Shown in pieces: positions 35,263 through 44,817 of a stretch of 64,000 nt of DNA. This DNA is from Gemmatimonadota bacterium. Its GTDB lineage: Bacteria; Gemmatimonadota; Gemmatimonadetes; Gemmatimonadales; GWC2-71-9. Location of the stretch: contig JADJOM010000003.1 of assembly GCA_016713785.1 (NCBI GenBank), forward strand, positions 949,501 through 1,013,500. The letters run 5' to 3'. Under the pieces are notes generated by a model. The model worked only from the letters and a program-made list of their open reading frames with translations. It made no database searches and was not told the DNA's origin. The number at the start of each line of letters is the position of its first letter. Position 1 is the first letter of the stretch. The position numbers and the translations under genes are program-made.

Positions 35263-36104
35263 GGGGCAGGTTCCTCCGCGGCGGGGACCGCCGGTGATTC
35301 CGCGCTGAGGGGAGCGGCACCCGTGGGTCCCGGGGCGGCCCCGGCGCGCGGCGCAATCTCCGGCTCCGGCTCCGGCGTGCGGCGCCGGATCAGGAACGAG
35401 GTGAACACCTCGGCCTGGGTGATCAGGATGCGGCCCCGCTTGGCCAGCTCCAGCAGCGCCAGCAGGGTCGACAGCAGGTCCACGATGGTGGGCCGCGGAC
35501 CCAGGGCCTCGAGCCAGGAGAACTCCTCCCGCTCCTCCAGCAGCGCCTCCAGCCGCCGCGTGGCTCCCTCGGTATCGAGGGGCCGCGGCACCACGCGGTG
35601 CAGCACCGGCGAGGGAATCTCGCTGACCACCTTCTCCACGGCACGCAGCAGCTCCACCAGGTCCAGGGTGAGCGGCGGCGGGGGCAGGTCGGGCGGGGCC
35701 GGCAGGTAGCCACGCGGATGGTGGTCGGCGCGGCGGTCGGCGGCACGCTCCAGCCACCCGGCCACCTCCTTGATGAGCTGGTACTCGAGCAGGCGGCGGA
35801 CCAGCTCGTGGCGCGGATCCTCCCACCCCTCCTCCCCGTCCCGGCGGGGGAGCAGCATCTGGGCCTTGAGCCGCAGCAGCCGGCCCGCCATCTCGAGGTA
35901 GTCGGCCGCCTGGTTGAGCCCGAGGTGCTGGATTGCGTGCAGGAACTGGTCGGCGATCCGCGCGATCGGGATGTCGGCGATGTCGATCTGCTCCTCGCGG
36001 AGCAGGTGCAGCAGCAGGTCGAGCGGGCCGTTGAAGGCGTCGAGCTGCACCACGAACGCCGGCTCGGCGCCCAGCGCGGCGGTGGGGGCGTCGGGGTGGG
36101 TCAT
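35259..36104 (-). CDS. scpA: Segregation and condensation protein A
   Basis: 281 aa kleisin subunit bridging SMC heads. The conserved N-terminus FNGPLDLLLHLLREEQIDIADIPIARI, the ADYLEMAGRLLRLKAQMLLP helix and the C-terminal winged helix (FTSFLIRRR) are present. An acidic/Pro-rich tail of about 45 residues is added. ATG at 36104 overlaps the M50 protease stop (ATGA). Confidence 0.95.
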   Translation of the reverse strand: MTHPDAPTAALGAEPAFVVQLDAFNGPLDLLLHLLREEQIDIADIPIARIADQFLHAIQHLGLNQAADYLEMAGRLLRLKAQMLLPRRDGEEGWEDPRHELVRRLLEYQLIKEVAGWLERAADRRADHHPRGYLPAPPDLPPPPLTLDLVELLRAVEKVVSEIPSPVLHRVVPRPLDTEGATRRLEALLEEREEFSWLEALGPRPTIVDLLSTLLALLELAKRGRILITQAEVFTSFLIRRRTPEPEPEIAPRAGAAPGPTGAAPLSAESPAVPAAEEPAP

Positions 36105-36808
36105 GCGCCGAACGGCTTCCAGGTGTCGCCGATGCCGTAGGCCGCCACCAGCCCGTAGAGACGGCTGAAGCCCCAATAGGCCGGCGCCAGGAACAGGTTG
36201 GTCAGCGGGCGCAGGAACATCAGCACCGCCATGAGCGGCAGGAACCCGAACTGCCCCAGGGCCCGGTACCGGGCGCCCCACGCGGGGGGGAGCGCATGGT
36301 AGAGCAGATGGGAGCCATCGAGTGGCGGGATGGGCATCAGGTTGAAGAAACAGAGCACCAGGTTGAGCCAGATGCCCCACATCATCATGCGCTGCAGCAG
36401 CGCGAACCCCTCCGCCATCCCCGGCGCCAGGCCGGCGAGCGGCGCCAGGCCCACGAACAGCGCGGCGCAGAGCAGCGCCAGCAGGAAGTTGGTGATGACC
36501 CCGGCGGAGGAGACGAGGAGGTCCCCCTGGACGTACTTGCGGTACTTGCGCGGGACGACCGGGACCGGCTTGGCCCCGCCAAATGTGAAGGGCATCCCGG
36601 CGGCGCTCGAGACCACCCACAGCAGCGCGGGCAGCAGGATGGTCATCCAGGGATCGATGTGGGGCAGCGGGTTGAGGGTCACCCGGCCGAGCAGATAGGC
36701 GGTATCGTCCCCCTGCCACAGCGCGGTGCGCGCATGGGCATATTCGTGCGCCACGAACGAGAACAGCAGGATGGGCGCGATGAGGACGAACTCACGGAGA
36801 TCTGGCAT
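36101..36808 (-). CDS. Site-2-protease-like M50 family membrane metalloprotease
   Basis: 235 aa, about six TM helices. HEYAH (H21, E22, H25) in the first helix and NLMPIPPLDGSHLL in a later one are the zinc-site motifs of the compact M50B (YwhC/Rv-type) group. No PDZ domain. ATG at 36808 gives the usual N-terminus (PDLREFVLIAPILLFSF); the longer open frame is not conserved. Likely cleaves membrane-bound regulators; substrate unknown. Divergent from rpsT, cotranscribed with scpA. Confidence 0.92.
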   Translation of the reverse strand: MPDLREFVLIAPILLFSFVAHEYAHARTALWQGDDTAYLLGRVTLNPLPHIDPWMTILLPALLWVVSSAAGMPFTFGGAKPVPVVPRKYRKYVQGDLLVSSAGVITNFLLALLCAALFVGLAPLAGLAPGMAEGFALLQRMMMWGIWLNLVLCFFNLMPIPPLDGSHLLYHALPPAWGARYRALGQFGFLPLMAVLMFLRPLTNLFLAPAYWGFSRLYGLVAAYGIGDTWKPFGA

Positions 36809-36859
36809 CGGGAGGCCCAATCTAACCCGCCCCCCAAGCCCGGAAAACCCGCCCCCCGC

Positions 36860-36888
36860 TTGACCTTGCGCCTCCGCCTGCCTAGGTT
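36860..36888 (+). promoter_or_regulatory. rpsT promoter
   Basis: TTGACC (36860-36865) and TAGGTT (36883-36888) with a 17-nt spacer, 58 nt upstream of the GTG of rpsT. Good -35, weaker -10. Confidence 0.5.
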
Positions 36889-36946
36889 GTCGGCTTCCCG
36901 CCGGCCCACCCGGGCTGGCTGTCCGGAACCGAACGCGAGGTTGTCC

Positions 36947-37201
36947 GTGCCCCGTATCAAGTCCGCCAAGAAGGCGCTGCGGAAGTCCATCGCTGCGAAC
37001 GAGCGCAACCGCACCCGTCGCAGCCAGCTGCGCACCGCCATCAAGAAGGTCCGGACCGCCGCCAACGGGGCCGAAGCCAAGGATGCGTTCGTGGAGGCCG
37101 CCAAGCTCCTCGACCGCGCCGGCCGCAAGAACCTGGTGCACAAGAACGCCGCCAACCGAACCAAGAGCCGGCTGGCCAAGCTCGCCGCCGCCAAGAAGTA
37201 A
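36947..37201 (+). CDS. rpsT: 30S ribosomal protein bS20
   Basis: 84 aa, primary 16S rRNA-binding protein. Sequence starts PRIKSAKKALRKSIAANERN and ends RLAKLAAAKK, the family pattern, very basic. Start is GTG at 36947 with GCGAGG 6 nt upstream; no ATG is near. Monocistronic: own promoter and a strong hairpin after it. Confidence 0.97.
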   Translation: MPRIKSAKKALRKSIAANERNRTRRSQLRTAIKKVRTAANGAEAKDAFVEAAKLLDRAGRKNLVHKNAANRTKSRLAKLAAAKK

Positions 37202-37220
37202 GCTCGCCCTCCGAAGCGCC

Positions 37221-37254
37221 ACGGGCGGAGTTCCCCCAGGGGATCTCCGCCCGT
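37221..37254. terminator. rpsT terminator
   Basis: ACGGGCGGAG (37221-37230) pairs fully with CTCCGCCCGT (37245-37254), with an inner CCCC/GGGG extension, followed by TCTCGTTG. It is 19 nt after rpsT and also faces the minus-strand gene ending at 37282. Confidence 0.75.
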
Positions 37255-37281
37255 TCTCGTTGCCACCCATCCCGGGGCCGC

Positions 37282-38394
37282 CTACAGCGCGGCCAGCTCC
37301 GCGCCACACCGCTCGCAGTACCACTCCGTGGGGCGGTTGAGCGTGCCGCACTCCCCGCACTTGAGGGTCTTCTGGCCGTTGCCGCTCGACCGGTCCTTGG
37401 CCGCGTCGACGGCGGGGGCCTTGGGCTCGGGCGGCGGTTCGGGTGCCACCGGCTCCGGTGCCCGGGTGAACCCGCCGCTGGCACGGCCGCGGGCCGGCAG
37501 CGGCGCGGGCGTCGGAGGCGCCGCCGGGGCCTCGTTGCCGGTCACCGACTTGAGGAAGGCCAGCTCATCCAGCTTCCCACCGCCCCCACCGGTCTCGGCC
37601 GGCTTGCCACTGGGGAACCACAGCGTCCGGCTCGGCTGATCGTCCTTCTTGACCGGCGCCGCCGGCGGCGCGGGCGGCTTGGGCTGCGGCCGCGGGGGGG
37701 CCGGGCGGAAGGGGATCTCGGCGCTGGCCGGGGCCGGCGCCGTCGCCGCCGGACGGATCGGCTCCACCACCGGCGGCGGGGGCGCGGGAGCCGGCGGCGG
37801 GGCCATGGGTTCGGGTGGCAGCGCGGCACGGGAGCCTGAGGTCGTGACCGCGGGGCGCGGCCCCGAGGCGATCGTCGGCGCCGGTGGCGGGGGGGCCGGT
37901 GGCTCGGGAATCGGTTCCGGTTCCGGCTCGGCCGGGGCGGCCGCCACCGGGCTCCGGATCGTCCCCAGCACCTCGTTCAGCCGGTCGATCTCCGCGTGGG
38001 TCTGGGACAGTTCATCGTGGACGTGCGCCAGGACCTTGAGCAGCTCGGTGCGGATGCCGTCCCACTTGGAGTCGTCGTACTCGCCCACCATGTGGCGAAT
38101 CTCGGCCTCGGAGAGGTGCTCCTTGTGCTCGCCCTCCCGGCTGGCGAGCTCGCCGGCGCGGGCCTGCAGGCCGGACACCTGGTCCTCGAGCGCGCTGGTG
38201 TGGCTGCGCAGCTCCGCGAGGACCGCCTCCAGCCGCCGCTCGTAGTCGGCGCGCACCCGGCCCCGCACCGCCTCGGGCACCGGGGACGGCGCGCCCGAGC
38301 TGGAGTTGAGCCGGGTGAGCCAGCTGACGAACTGGGCCCGGTCCTCCAGCAGCTTCTCGATCGAGGTCCCGCCCTCAGGGCTCGGCTTGGTCAT
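37282..38394 (-). CDS. Coiled-coil, proline-rich protein with C-terminal zinc ribbon
   Basis: 370 aa. The N-terminal 150 residues are charged helix/coiled coil (ADYERRLEAVLAEL, SHTSALEDQVSGLQARAGEL, HDELSQTHAEIDRLNEVL). A long low-complexity Pro/Ala linker of about 150 residues follows, and the last 27 residues form a Cys4 zinc ribbon (CGECG ... CERCG). No signal peptide or TM, so cytoplasmic. I know no family with this exact layout. It overlaps the aldolase gene by 20 nt at its start. A scaffold or polar-assembly role is conceivable but unproven. Confidence 0.75.
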   Translation of the reverse strand: MTKPSPEGGTSIEKLLEDRAQFVSWLTRLNSSSGAPSPVPEAVRGRVRADYERRLEAVLAELRSHTSALEDQVSGLQARAGELASREGEHKEHLSEAEIRHMVGEYDDSKWDGIRTELLKVLAHVHDELSQTHAEIDRLNEVLGTIRSPVAAAPAEPEPEPIPEPPAPPPPAPTIASGPRPAVTTSGSRAALPPEPMAPPPAPAPPPPVVEPIRPAATAPAPASAEIPFRPAPPRPQPKPPAPPAAPVKKDDQPSRTLWFPSGKPAETGGGGGKLDELAFLKSVTGNEAPAAPPTPAPLPARGRASGGFTRAPEPVAPEPPPEPKAPAVDAAKDRSSGNGQKTLKCGECGTLNRPTEWYCERCGAELAAL

Positions 38395-38992
38395 GTCCGG
38401 ACATCCCTCGTGGCCGTGCCAACTCGTGGACTTGCTCAGGGGTCAGGTGCACTACCCGTCCGATGGTCCGCGCGGCGAGGATGATCCGCGCCGCGTGTTC
38501 CAGGCTTTCCATGCGAATCTGTGCCGACATCAGGTCGGCGCCCCAGGTCACGGCGCCGTGGTTGGCCAGCAGCACGCCCTCGTTTCGTGCGAGGAACGGG
38601 GCCATCGCCGCGCCCACCGCCGGCGTCCCCGGCAGCGCGTACGGCACCAGCGGCACCTCACCAAAGAGGACCGTCAGCTCCGGGAGCACCGTCGCCGGCA
38701 GCCCCTCGCCCGCCACGGCGAACCCGGTGGCGGTGGGGGGGTGCGCGTGCACCACCGCGCCGACATCCGGCCTGGCCTGATAGATACGCAGGTGCAAATC
38801 TAATTCGCTCGTGGCCTTACGAAAGCCGCCCAGGGGGGCGCCGGCCAGGGAGACCCGGACCAGATCCTGGGCGGTCAGCTCCCCCTTGAGCAGCCCCCGG
38901 GGGGTCACCAGCAGGGCGTCGGGACCCACCCGGACCGAGACGTTGCCGTCGGCCCCCGCGATCAGCCGCGCCTCCCACAGCCGCCGGCACAC
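38375..38992 (-). CDS. Class II aldolase/adducin family protein
   Basis: 205 aa, zinc aldolase of the fuculose-phosphate/ribulose-phosphate epimerase type. The zinc ligands can be placed as E63, H82 and H84 (VVHAHPP) and H145 (LANHGAVTWG), at the same spacing as FucA. The GNVSVR phosphate loop is at 16-21. GTG start at 38992, where the conserved CRRLWEARLIAGADGN begins; upstream codons in frame (IIRV) look homologous too but offer no start. Substrate unknown; it follows pyrC by 46 nt. Confidence 0.85.
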   Translation of the reverse strand: MCRRLWEARLIAGADGNVSVRVGPDALLVTPRGLLKGELTAQDLVRVSLAGAPLGGFRKATSELDLHLRIYQARPDVGAVVHAHPPTATGFAVAGEGLPATVLPELTVLFGEVPLVPYALPGTPAVGAAMAPFLARNEGVLLANHGAVTWGADLMSAQIRMESLEHAARIILAARTIGRVVHLTPEQVHELARPRGMSGHDQAEP

Positions 38993-39038
38993 CCGGATGA
39001 TCGCCTCACCAGCCTCGGCGAGGCTGGGCGGCTGCGGA

Positions 39039-40331
39039 CTACTCGGTGGAGCGGTCGTAGACCACCCTCCCCCGGACGATCGTGAGATCGCAGCGGCCCT
39101 GGAGCTGCCGGCCCCCGAACGGGGTGTTCCGGCTCTTGGAGTAGAAGCGGGCCGGATCCACCGTCCAGGCAGCGTCCGGGTCGAGGATCGCGACGTCGGC
39201 GGGGGCGCCGATGGCGAGGGTACCGCCGGGAAGGTTGTAGATCTGGGCGGCCCGCGTGCTCATCCGGAAGAGGAGGTCGGGGAGCGGGATCAGCCCGGGC
39301 TTCACCAGCTCGGTCACCGCCAGGCCGAAGGCGGTCTCCAGGCCGAGGATGCCGTTGGGGGCATCATCAAACTCGCGCTCCTTGGCGTCGTAGTGGTGCG
39401 GCGCGTGATCGGTGGCGATCACGTCGACCGTGCCGTCCTTGAGCGCCTCCCGCAGCGCCTCGACATCCTCGGGCTCGCGGAGGGGCGGGTTCATCTTGGC
39501 GTTGGTGTTGTACCCCTCGCACGACTCGTGGTTGAGCGTGAAGTGGTGCGGGGTCACCTCCGCGGTGACCTTGAGCCCCTTGGCCTTGGCCCGGCGGATG
39601 AGCTCCACCGAGCCCCGGGTGCTCATGTGGCAGAGGTGGATATGGCCGCCGGTGAGCTCGGACAGGATGCAGTCGCGGGCCACGTGGATCTCCTCGGCCG
39701 CCGCCGGGATCCCCTTGAGGCCGAGCCGGGTGGCGACGATCCCCTCGTGCATGGCGCCGCCGTGGGCGAGGGTGATCTCCTCGCAGTGATCGGCCACGGG
39801 GATCCCGAAGGTCTTGGCGTATTCCAGCGCGGTGCGCATCAGGTGGCTCGACATGATCGGCTTGCCATCGTCGCTCACCGCCACCGCGCCGGCCGAGAGC
39901 AGCTCGCCGAACTCGGAGAGGGTCTCGCCCTTCTGCCCGAGGGAGATGGTGCCGACCGGATACACCCGGGCCTTCCCGGCCTTCTGGGCCTGGCTGATCA
40001 CGAAGCCCACCGCGCCCTGGTTGTCGAGCGGCGGGTCGGTGTTCGGCATGGCGCAGACCGCCGTGAAACCGCCGGCCGCCGCGGCCATGGCGCCGGTGGC
40101 CACCGTTTCGACGTGCTCGAACCCGGGCTCGCGCAGGTGCACGTGCAGGTCGATCAGGCCCGGGGTGACCACCCGGCCCTTCGCCTCGATCACCTGGCAG
40201 CCATCCTCGCCGGTGATGTTGCGCCCGACCGCCGCGACCCTGCCGTCCACCAGGTACACGTCGGCCACGCCGTCGCTGCGGCGCGAGGGATCGATGACCC
40301 GGCCGCCGCGGATGAGGATCGGACGCATCAC
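39039..40331 (-). CDS. pyrC: Dihydroorotase
   Basis: Third step of pyrimidine synthesis, cyclising carbamoyl-aspartate; 430 aa, cytoplasmic. The metal motif DLHVHLREPG, AAGGFTAVCAMPNTDPPLDN, HLCHMSTRGSVELI and the ATDHAPHH active-site loop are present. Length and motifs place it with the long (class I, bacterial multidomain-like) dihydroorotases. Overlaps pyrB by ATGA. Confidence 0.97.
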   Translation of the reverse strand: MMRPILIRGGRVIDPSRRSDGVADVYLVDGRVAAVGRNITGEDGCQVIEAKGRVVTPGLIDLHVHLREPGFEHVETVATGAMAAAAGGFTAVCAMPNTDPPLDNQGAVGFVISQAQKAGKARVYPVGTISLGQKGETLSEFGELLSAGAVAVSDDGKPIMSSHLMRTALEYAKTFGIPVADHCEEITLAHGGAMHEGIVATRLGLKGIPAAAEEIHVARDCILSELTGGHIHLCHMSTRGSVELIRRAKAKGLKVTAEVTPHHFTLNHESCEGYNTNAKMNPPLREPEDVEALREALKDGTVDVIATDHAPHHYDAKEREFDDAPNGILGLETAFGLAVTELVKPGLIPLPDLLFRMSTRAAQIYNLPGGTLAIGAPADVAILDPDAAWTVDPARFYSKSRNTPFGGRQLQGRCDLTIVRGRVVYDRSTE

Positions 40332-41284
40332 TCACTGCCTCCCTGGCCCTGCCAGTCGGGCGAGCCGCCGGCGAGGAGATAGAGCGCCGCCATGCGGACG
40401 GCCACGCCGTTGGTCACCTGCGGCAGGATCACGCTGTGCGGCCCGTCGGCCACGTCGCTGTCGATCTCGACCCCGCGGTTCATGGGCCCGGGGTGCATGA
40501 TCACCAGCTCCTTCGGGGCGCGGGCCAGCCGCTCCGAGGTGATGCCGAAGACCCGGTTGTACTCCCGGAGCGAGGGGATGAAGCCGCTGGTCATCCGCTC
40601 CAGCTGCAGCCGCAGCACGTTCAGCGCGTCGGCCCAGGCGATGGCGTCCTCGATCCGGGTGATCACCTCCACCCCGAGCGCGGCGATGTCGCGCGGCACC
40701 AGGCTGGCGGGGCCGCAGACGGCCACCTCCGCGCCGAGCTTCTTGAGCCCCCAGATGTTGCTGCGGGCCACCCGGCTGTGGGTCACGTCGCCGCAGATCG
40801 CCACCTTGAGGCCCTCGATCTTCCCGAAGCGGTCGCGCAGGGTCAGCAGGTCGAGCAGCCCCTGGGTCGGGTGCTCGTGCTTGCCGTCGCCGGCGTTAAT
40901 CACGTTGGAGCGGATCCGGTTGCCGAGGAATTCGGCGGAGCCCGAGGCCGGGTGCCGGATCACCACCATGTCGATCCGCATCGCCTCCAGGTTGCGGGCG
41001 GTGTCCACCAGGGTCTCGCCCTTGCTCACCGAGCTGCCGCTCGAGGCCACGTTCACCGTGTCGGCCGACAGCCGCTTCTCGGCGAACTCGAACGAGATCC
41101 GGGTGCGGGTGGAGGCCTCGAAGAACAGGTTGACGATCGTCTTGCCCCGCAGCGCCGGCACCTTCTTGATGGGCCGTTCGCTCACTTCCTTGAACCGCTC
41201 GGCCGTGTCGAGCAGCAGGTGGATCTGCGCCGCGCTCAGGGTCTCCAGCCCGATCAGGTCCTTGCCCAGCCCGGGTCCGCTCAT
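40328..41284 (-). CDS. pyrB: Aspartate carbamoyltransferase catalytic subunit
   Basis: 318 aa. Carbamoyl-phosphate loop FFEASTRTRISFE (STRT at 58-61), HEHPTQGLLDLLTL, GDVTHSRVARSN and the PMNRGVEI aspartate-binding loop. No PyrI regulatory gene is adjacent, so it is probably an unregulated trimer (possibly associated with PyrC, as in some bacteria). Overlaps pyrR by ATGA. Confidence 0.97.
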   Translation of the reverse strand: MSGPGLGKDLIGLETLSAAQIHLLLDTAERFKEVSERPIKKVPALRGKTIVNLFFEASTRTRISFEFAEKRLSADTVNVASSGSSVSKGETLVDTARNLEAMRIDMVVIRHPASGSAEFLGNRIRSNVINAGDGKHEHPTQGLLDLLTLRDRFGKIEGLKVAICGDVTHSRVARSNIWGLKKLGAEVAVCGPASLVPRDIAALGVEVITRIEDAIAWADALNVLRLQLERMTSGFIPSLREYNRVFGITSERLARAPKELVIMHPGPMNRGVEIDSDVADGPHSVILPQVTNGVAVRMAALYLLAGGSPDWQGQGGSE

Positions 41285-41823
41285 CGGCCGGCCCTCACCA
41301 GCTCCACCGCGTCGCGGCCATCCAGCTCCTGCACCAGCACGTCCACCCGGTCGCCGGGACCGACCTCCTGCCGCACCCCGACCACGTCGGGCTGGATGGG
41401 CAGCTCCCGGCCACCCCGGTCGAGGAGGACGCAGAGCAGGATCCGCCGCGGGCGCCCGAAGTCGGCCAGCTCGTCCATGGCGGCGCGGATGGTCCGGCCG
41501 GTGTAGAGCACGTCGTCGACGATGACCACCGAGCGGCCATCGAGGTCGAACGGCAGGTCGGTCTCGCCGATGACGGGGCGCGGCCCGATGGCCTGCAGGT
41601 CGTCGCGGTAGAGGGTGATGTCGAGCTTGCCGCAGGGCAGCGGCCGGCCTTCCTGTCCCTCGACCAGCCGGGACAGCCGCTGGGCGAGTTCGACGCCGCG
41701 GCGCTGGATGCCGACCAGCACCACGTCGGCGGTGCCGTGGCAGCGTTCCACGATTTCGGAGGCCATGCGGGTGAGCGCCCGGGCGATTGCCCGGTCGTCG
41801 AGAAGAATCGAGCGGGAGGGCAT
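41281..41823 (-). CDS. pyrR: PyrR bifunctional regulator / uracil phosphoribosyltransferase
   Basis: 180 aa. PRPP-binding signature VVIVDDVLYTGRTIRAAMD, and the N-terminal SILLDDRAIARALTRMASEI typical of PyrR. In Bacillus it binds pyr mRNA and controls attenuation. I looked at the short 5' region (41824-41875) and saw no convincing PyrR-binding hairpin or attenuator, so its RNA role here is uncertain. First gene of pyrR-pyrB-pyrC. Confidence 0.94.
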   Translation of the reverse strand: MPSRSILLDDRAIARALTRMASEIVERCHGTADVVLVGIQRRGVELAQRLSRLVEGQEGRPLPCGKLDITLYRDDLQAIGPRPVIGETDLPFDLDGRSVVIVDDVLYTGRTIRAAMDELADFGRPRRILLCVLLDRGGRELPIQPDVVGVRQEVGPGDRVDVLVQELDGRDAVELVRAGR

Positions 41824-41875
41824 GGTGGCGGGAAGGTAGCCACTCCCACCGGTGGAGGGAACTGGGGCCTCGCGC

Positions 41876-42493
41876 TCAGCCGGCCGCGACGGGGGGGCGA
41901 ACGCCCGCGCGGGGCCGCACCAGGCGGAGCAGCATCAGGACCGTGAAGGCGACCACATACCAGGTCCCGACCCGCCAGTCGAGTTTCTGGACCATCAGGT
42001 AGTGCAGCAACCCGAGGACCGTCGCCGGGTACACCAGCCGGTGCAGCAGCCCCCAGCGGCGGCCCAGCCGCCGGATCATCGCGGTCGTGGAGGTGAGCGC
42101 GAGGGGGATGAGCAGCAGGAAGGCGGCGAAGCCGACCGCGATACGGGGGTGCTCCACCGTGTCGCTCCAGATCAGGGCCGGATCGAGCGACTGGTCGAAG
42201 ACGAAGTAGATCACGGCGTGCAGCAGGACGTAGGCGAAGCTCCACAGGCCGAGCATCCGGCGCAGCCGGATCAGCTCGCTCCAGCCGGTGAGTCGGCGCA
42301 GCGGCGTGATCGCGAGCGTGGCCAGCAGCAGCACGATCGCCGCGAGCCCGGTGGTGACCTGGAGCGTCTTGACCGGGTCGGCGCCCAGCGTCCCGCCGCC
42401 GAAGGCCGCCCGGGCCAGCCACAGCGCCGGCCCGAGGGCGGCGGCGAAGACGACGGGCCACAGCGCGTGGCGCACCAGCGCGGCGCGGTTCAC
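41876..42493 (-). CDS. msrQ: MsrQ, heme-binding membrane subunit of methionine sulfoxide reductase
   Basis: 205 aa, six TM helices of the ferric-reductase-like (YedZ) family. Conserved His residues for heme b lie in FAYVLLHAVIYF and in the LHRLVYPATVLGLLHYLMV segment. It passes electrons from the quinone pool or flavin to periplasmic MsrP. Directly downstream of msrP, 16 nt away. Confidence 0.92.
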   Translation of the reverse strand: MNRAALVRHALWPVVFAAALGPALWLARAAFGGGTLGADPVKTLQVTTGLAAIVLLLATLAITPLRRLTGWSELIRLRRMLGLWSFAYVLLHAVIYFVFDQSLDPALIWSDTVEHPRIAVGFAAFLLLIPLALTSTTAMIRRLGRRWGLLHRLVYPATVLGLLHYLMVQKLDWRVGTWYVVAFTVLMLLRLVRPRAGVRPPVAAG

Positions 42494-42509
42494 CGGCCCT
42501 GCCCCGGGC

Positions 42510-43445
<936 letters not shown>

Positions 43446-43577
43446 GGGAGGGACTCCAGGCCTGAGGGTTCCTGAAGATACGCCGCGGGGCGACCGCCGG
43501 TTCCTTCGGGAGGGAAACGCCGCGGGGCCGACAGGGGGAAGCCGGGGATCCGGCACCGCCATCGGCCCCAGGGGGGA

Positions 43578-43665
43578 CGGACAGAGAGGGATTCGAACCC
43601 TCGATACCCTTTTGAGGTATACACGCTCTCCAGGCGTGCGCCTTAAACCACTCGGCCATCTGTCC
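43578..43665 (-). tRNA. tRNA-Ser, anticodon GGA
   Basis: Minus strand. Acceptor arms GGACAGA and TCTGTCC pair fully; the anticodon stem CACGC/GCGTG encloses loop CTGGAGA (anticodon GGA, reads UCC/UCU); a long variable arm ATACC/GGTAT is class II; the T arm is GAGGG-TTCGAAT-CCCTC. Discriminator G, no encoded CCA. Confidence 0.97.
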
Positions 43666-43824
43666 CGAGGGCGCGCCGGGGGCGCTTCTCCCCGGGGCGC
43701 GGGCGGGGAGTCTTACCCGCGCCGCGCGTGAAGTCAAGCGCCGGGGCGGCACGCCTCCCCCCTCGCTGGGCCCGGCGGCCGCATGTAGTTTCCACGCGCT
43801 TCCCTCCCCCACTCCGGAGATCCC

Positions 43825-44730
43825 ATGGGCAAGCTCGTCTTTGGCGGTGTGCTCCTGCTGGTGTCGTTCTTCCTGATGATCGCGCGCTCCAGCGCCGCCG
43901 GCGGCAAGAGCTCCGGGCTGCTGCGGGTCTTCGCGGCGGTCTTCAGCACCGTGGGCCTCCTGTTCATTCTCGGCGCCCTGGTGGTGGTCGTGGATCCGGG
44001 TCAGGTCGGGGTGAAGCACGCCTTCGGCACGGTGGACGAGCGCCCCCTGCTGCCGGGCATCCACATGGTGACCCCCTGGTCATCGGTGGAGCGCTATTCC
44101 ACCCGCGAGGAGCAGTTCCCCCAGGCGGGGATGGAGGCGGAAACCATCGAGGCACTCTCCAGCGAGCAGATGGGCATGGCGGTCGACGCCGGGCTCCGCT
44201 GGCAGATCAACCCCCAGGACGCGCCCCGGATCTTTCTCGAGATCGGCACCGAGGAGCAGATCCACTCGATCGTCCACAACGCGATCCGCCAGGGGGTGCG
44301 CGACGGCATGGTGCGCTTTTCGATCAATGACATCTCCAAGCGCACCGAGATCGCCTCGTTCATGCAGTCCCTGGTGGACAGCGCGCTGATCACGCAGCCC
44401 CGCTCCGGCGGGGAGCCGTTCCGGATCGCGGAGGTCACCGCCTTCTTCCTGCGCGACCTGCAGCCCCCGGACCAGGTGGTCCAGGCCATCAACGGGAAGA
44501 TCGCCCAGGAGCAGCAGATCCAGACCGAGCGGCACCGGGTGGAGGTGGCGCGGTTGCAGAGCGAGCAGCAGAAGCTGCTCAACCAGACCCTCACCGCCGA
44601 GGCCCTGACCAAGCAGTACCTCGAGGTGCTGCACGACATGAAGGGCTCGAACAACCTGGTGATCCTGGTGCCCACGGAGGGCGGAATCCCCATGCTGGAC
44701 ATCGCCAAGCTGCGGAGCAACCTGCAGTAG
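43825..44730 (+). CDS. SPFH/prohibitin-family membrane protein
   Basis: 301 aa. Two hydrophobic segments at the N-terminus (about 3-20 and 34-60) precede an SPFH domain (VVDPGQVGVKHAFGTVDERPLLPGIHMVTPW) and a helical/coiled-coil C-terminus (IAQEQQIQTERHRVEVARLQSEQQK). Prohibitin-like proteins form large membrane rings and affect membrane protein quality control. ATG at 43825 has GGAG about 5 nt upstream. It is monocistronic, bounded by a tRNA upstream and a hairpin downstream. Confidence 0.9.
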   Translation: MGKLVFGGVLLLVSFFLMIARSSAAGGKSSGLLRVFAAVFSTVGLLFILGALVVVVDPGQVGVKHAFGTVDERPLLPGIHMVTPWSSVERYSTREEQFPQAGMEAETIEALSSEQMGMAVDAGLRWQINPQDAPRIFLEIGTEEQIHSIVHNAIRQGVRDGMVRFSINDISKRTEIASFMQSLVDSALITQPRSGGEPFRIAEVTAFFLRDLQPPDQVVQAINGKIAQEQQIQTERHRVEVARLQSEQQKLLNQTLTAEALTKQYLEVLHDMKGSNNLVILVPTEGGIPMLDIAKLRSNLQ

Positions 44731-44762
44731 CCGCAGGACCGGTCCCTTGGGGGGCACAACAG

Positions 44763-44791
44763 GAGGCCGCCGGTCGGTGACCGGCGGCCTC
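44763..44791. terminator. Hairpin between SPFH gene and response regulator
   Basis: Perfect 13-bp stem (44763-44775 with 44779-44791) closed by a GGT loop. No T tract. Between converging genes, so probably bidirectional. Confidence 0.7.
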
Positions 44792-44817
44792 TGCCACGTT
44801 CCCCTGCGCCGACGGCC

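Noticed and set aside
33854..35356. A 500-aa fused ScpB-RluB protein
   Set aside because: The first 225 codons are a shadow of scpB and scpA; rluB starts at 34681 with an ATGA overlap.
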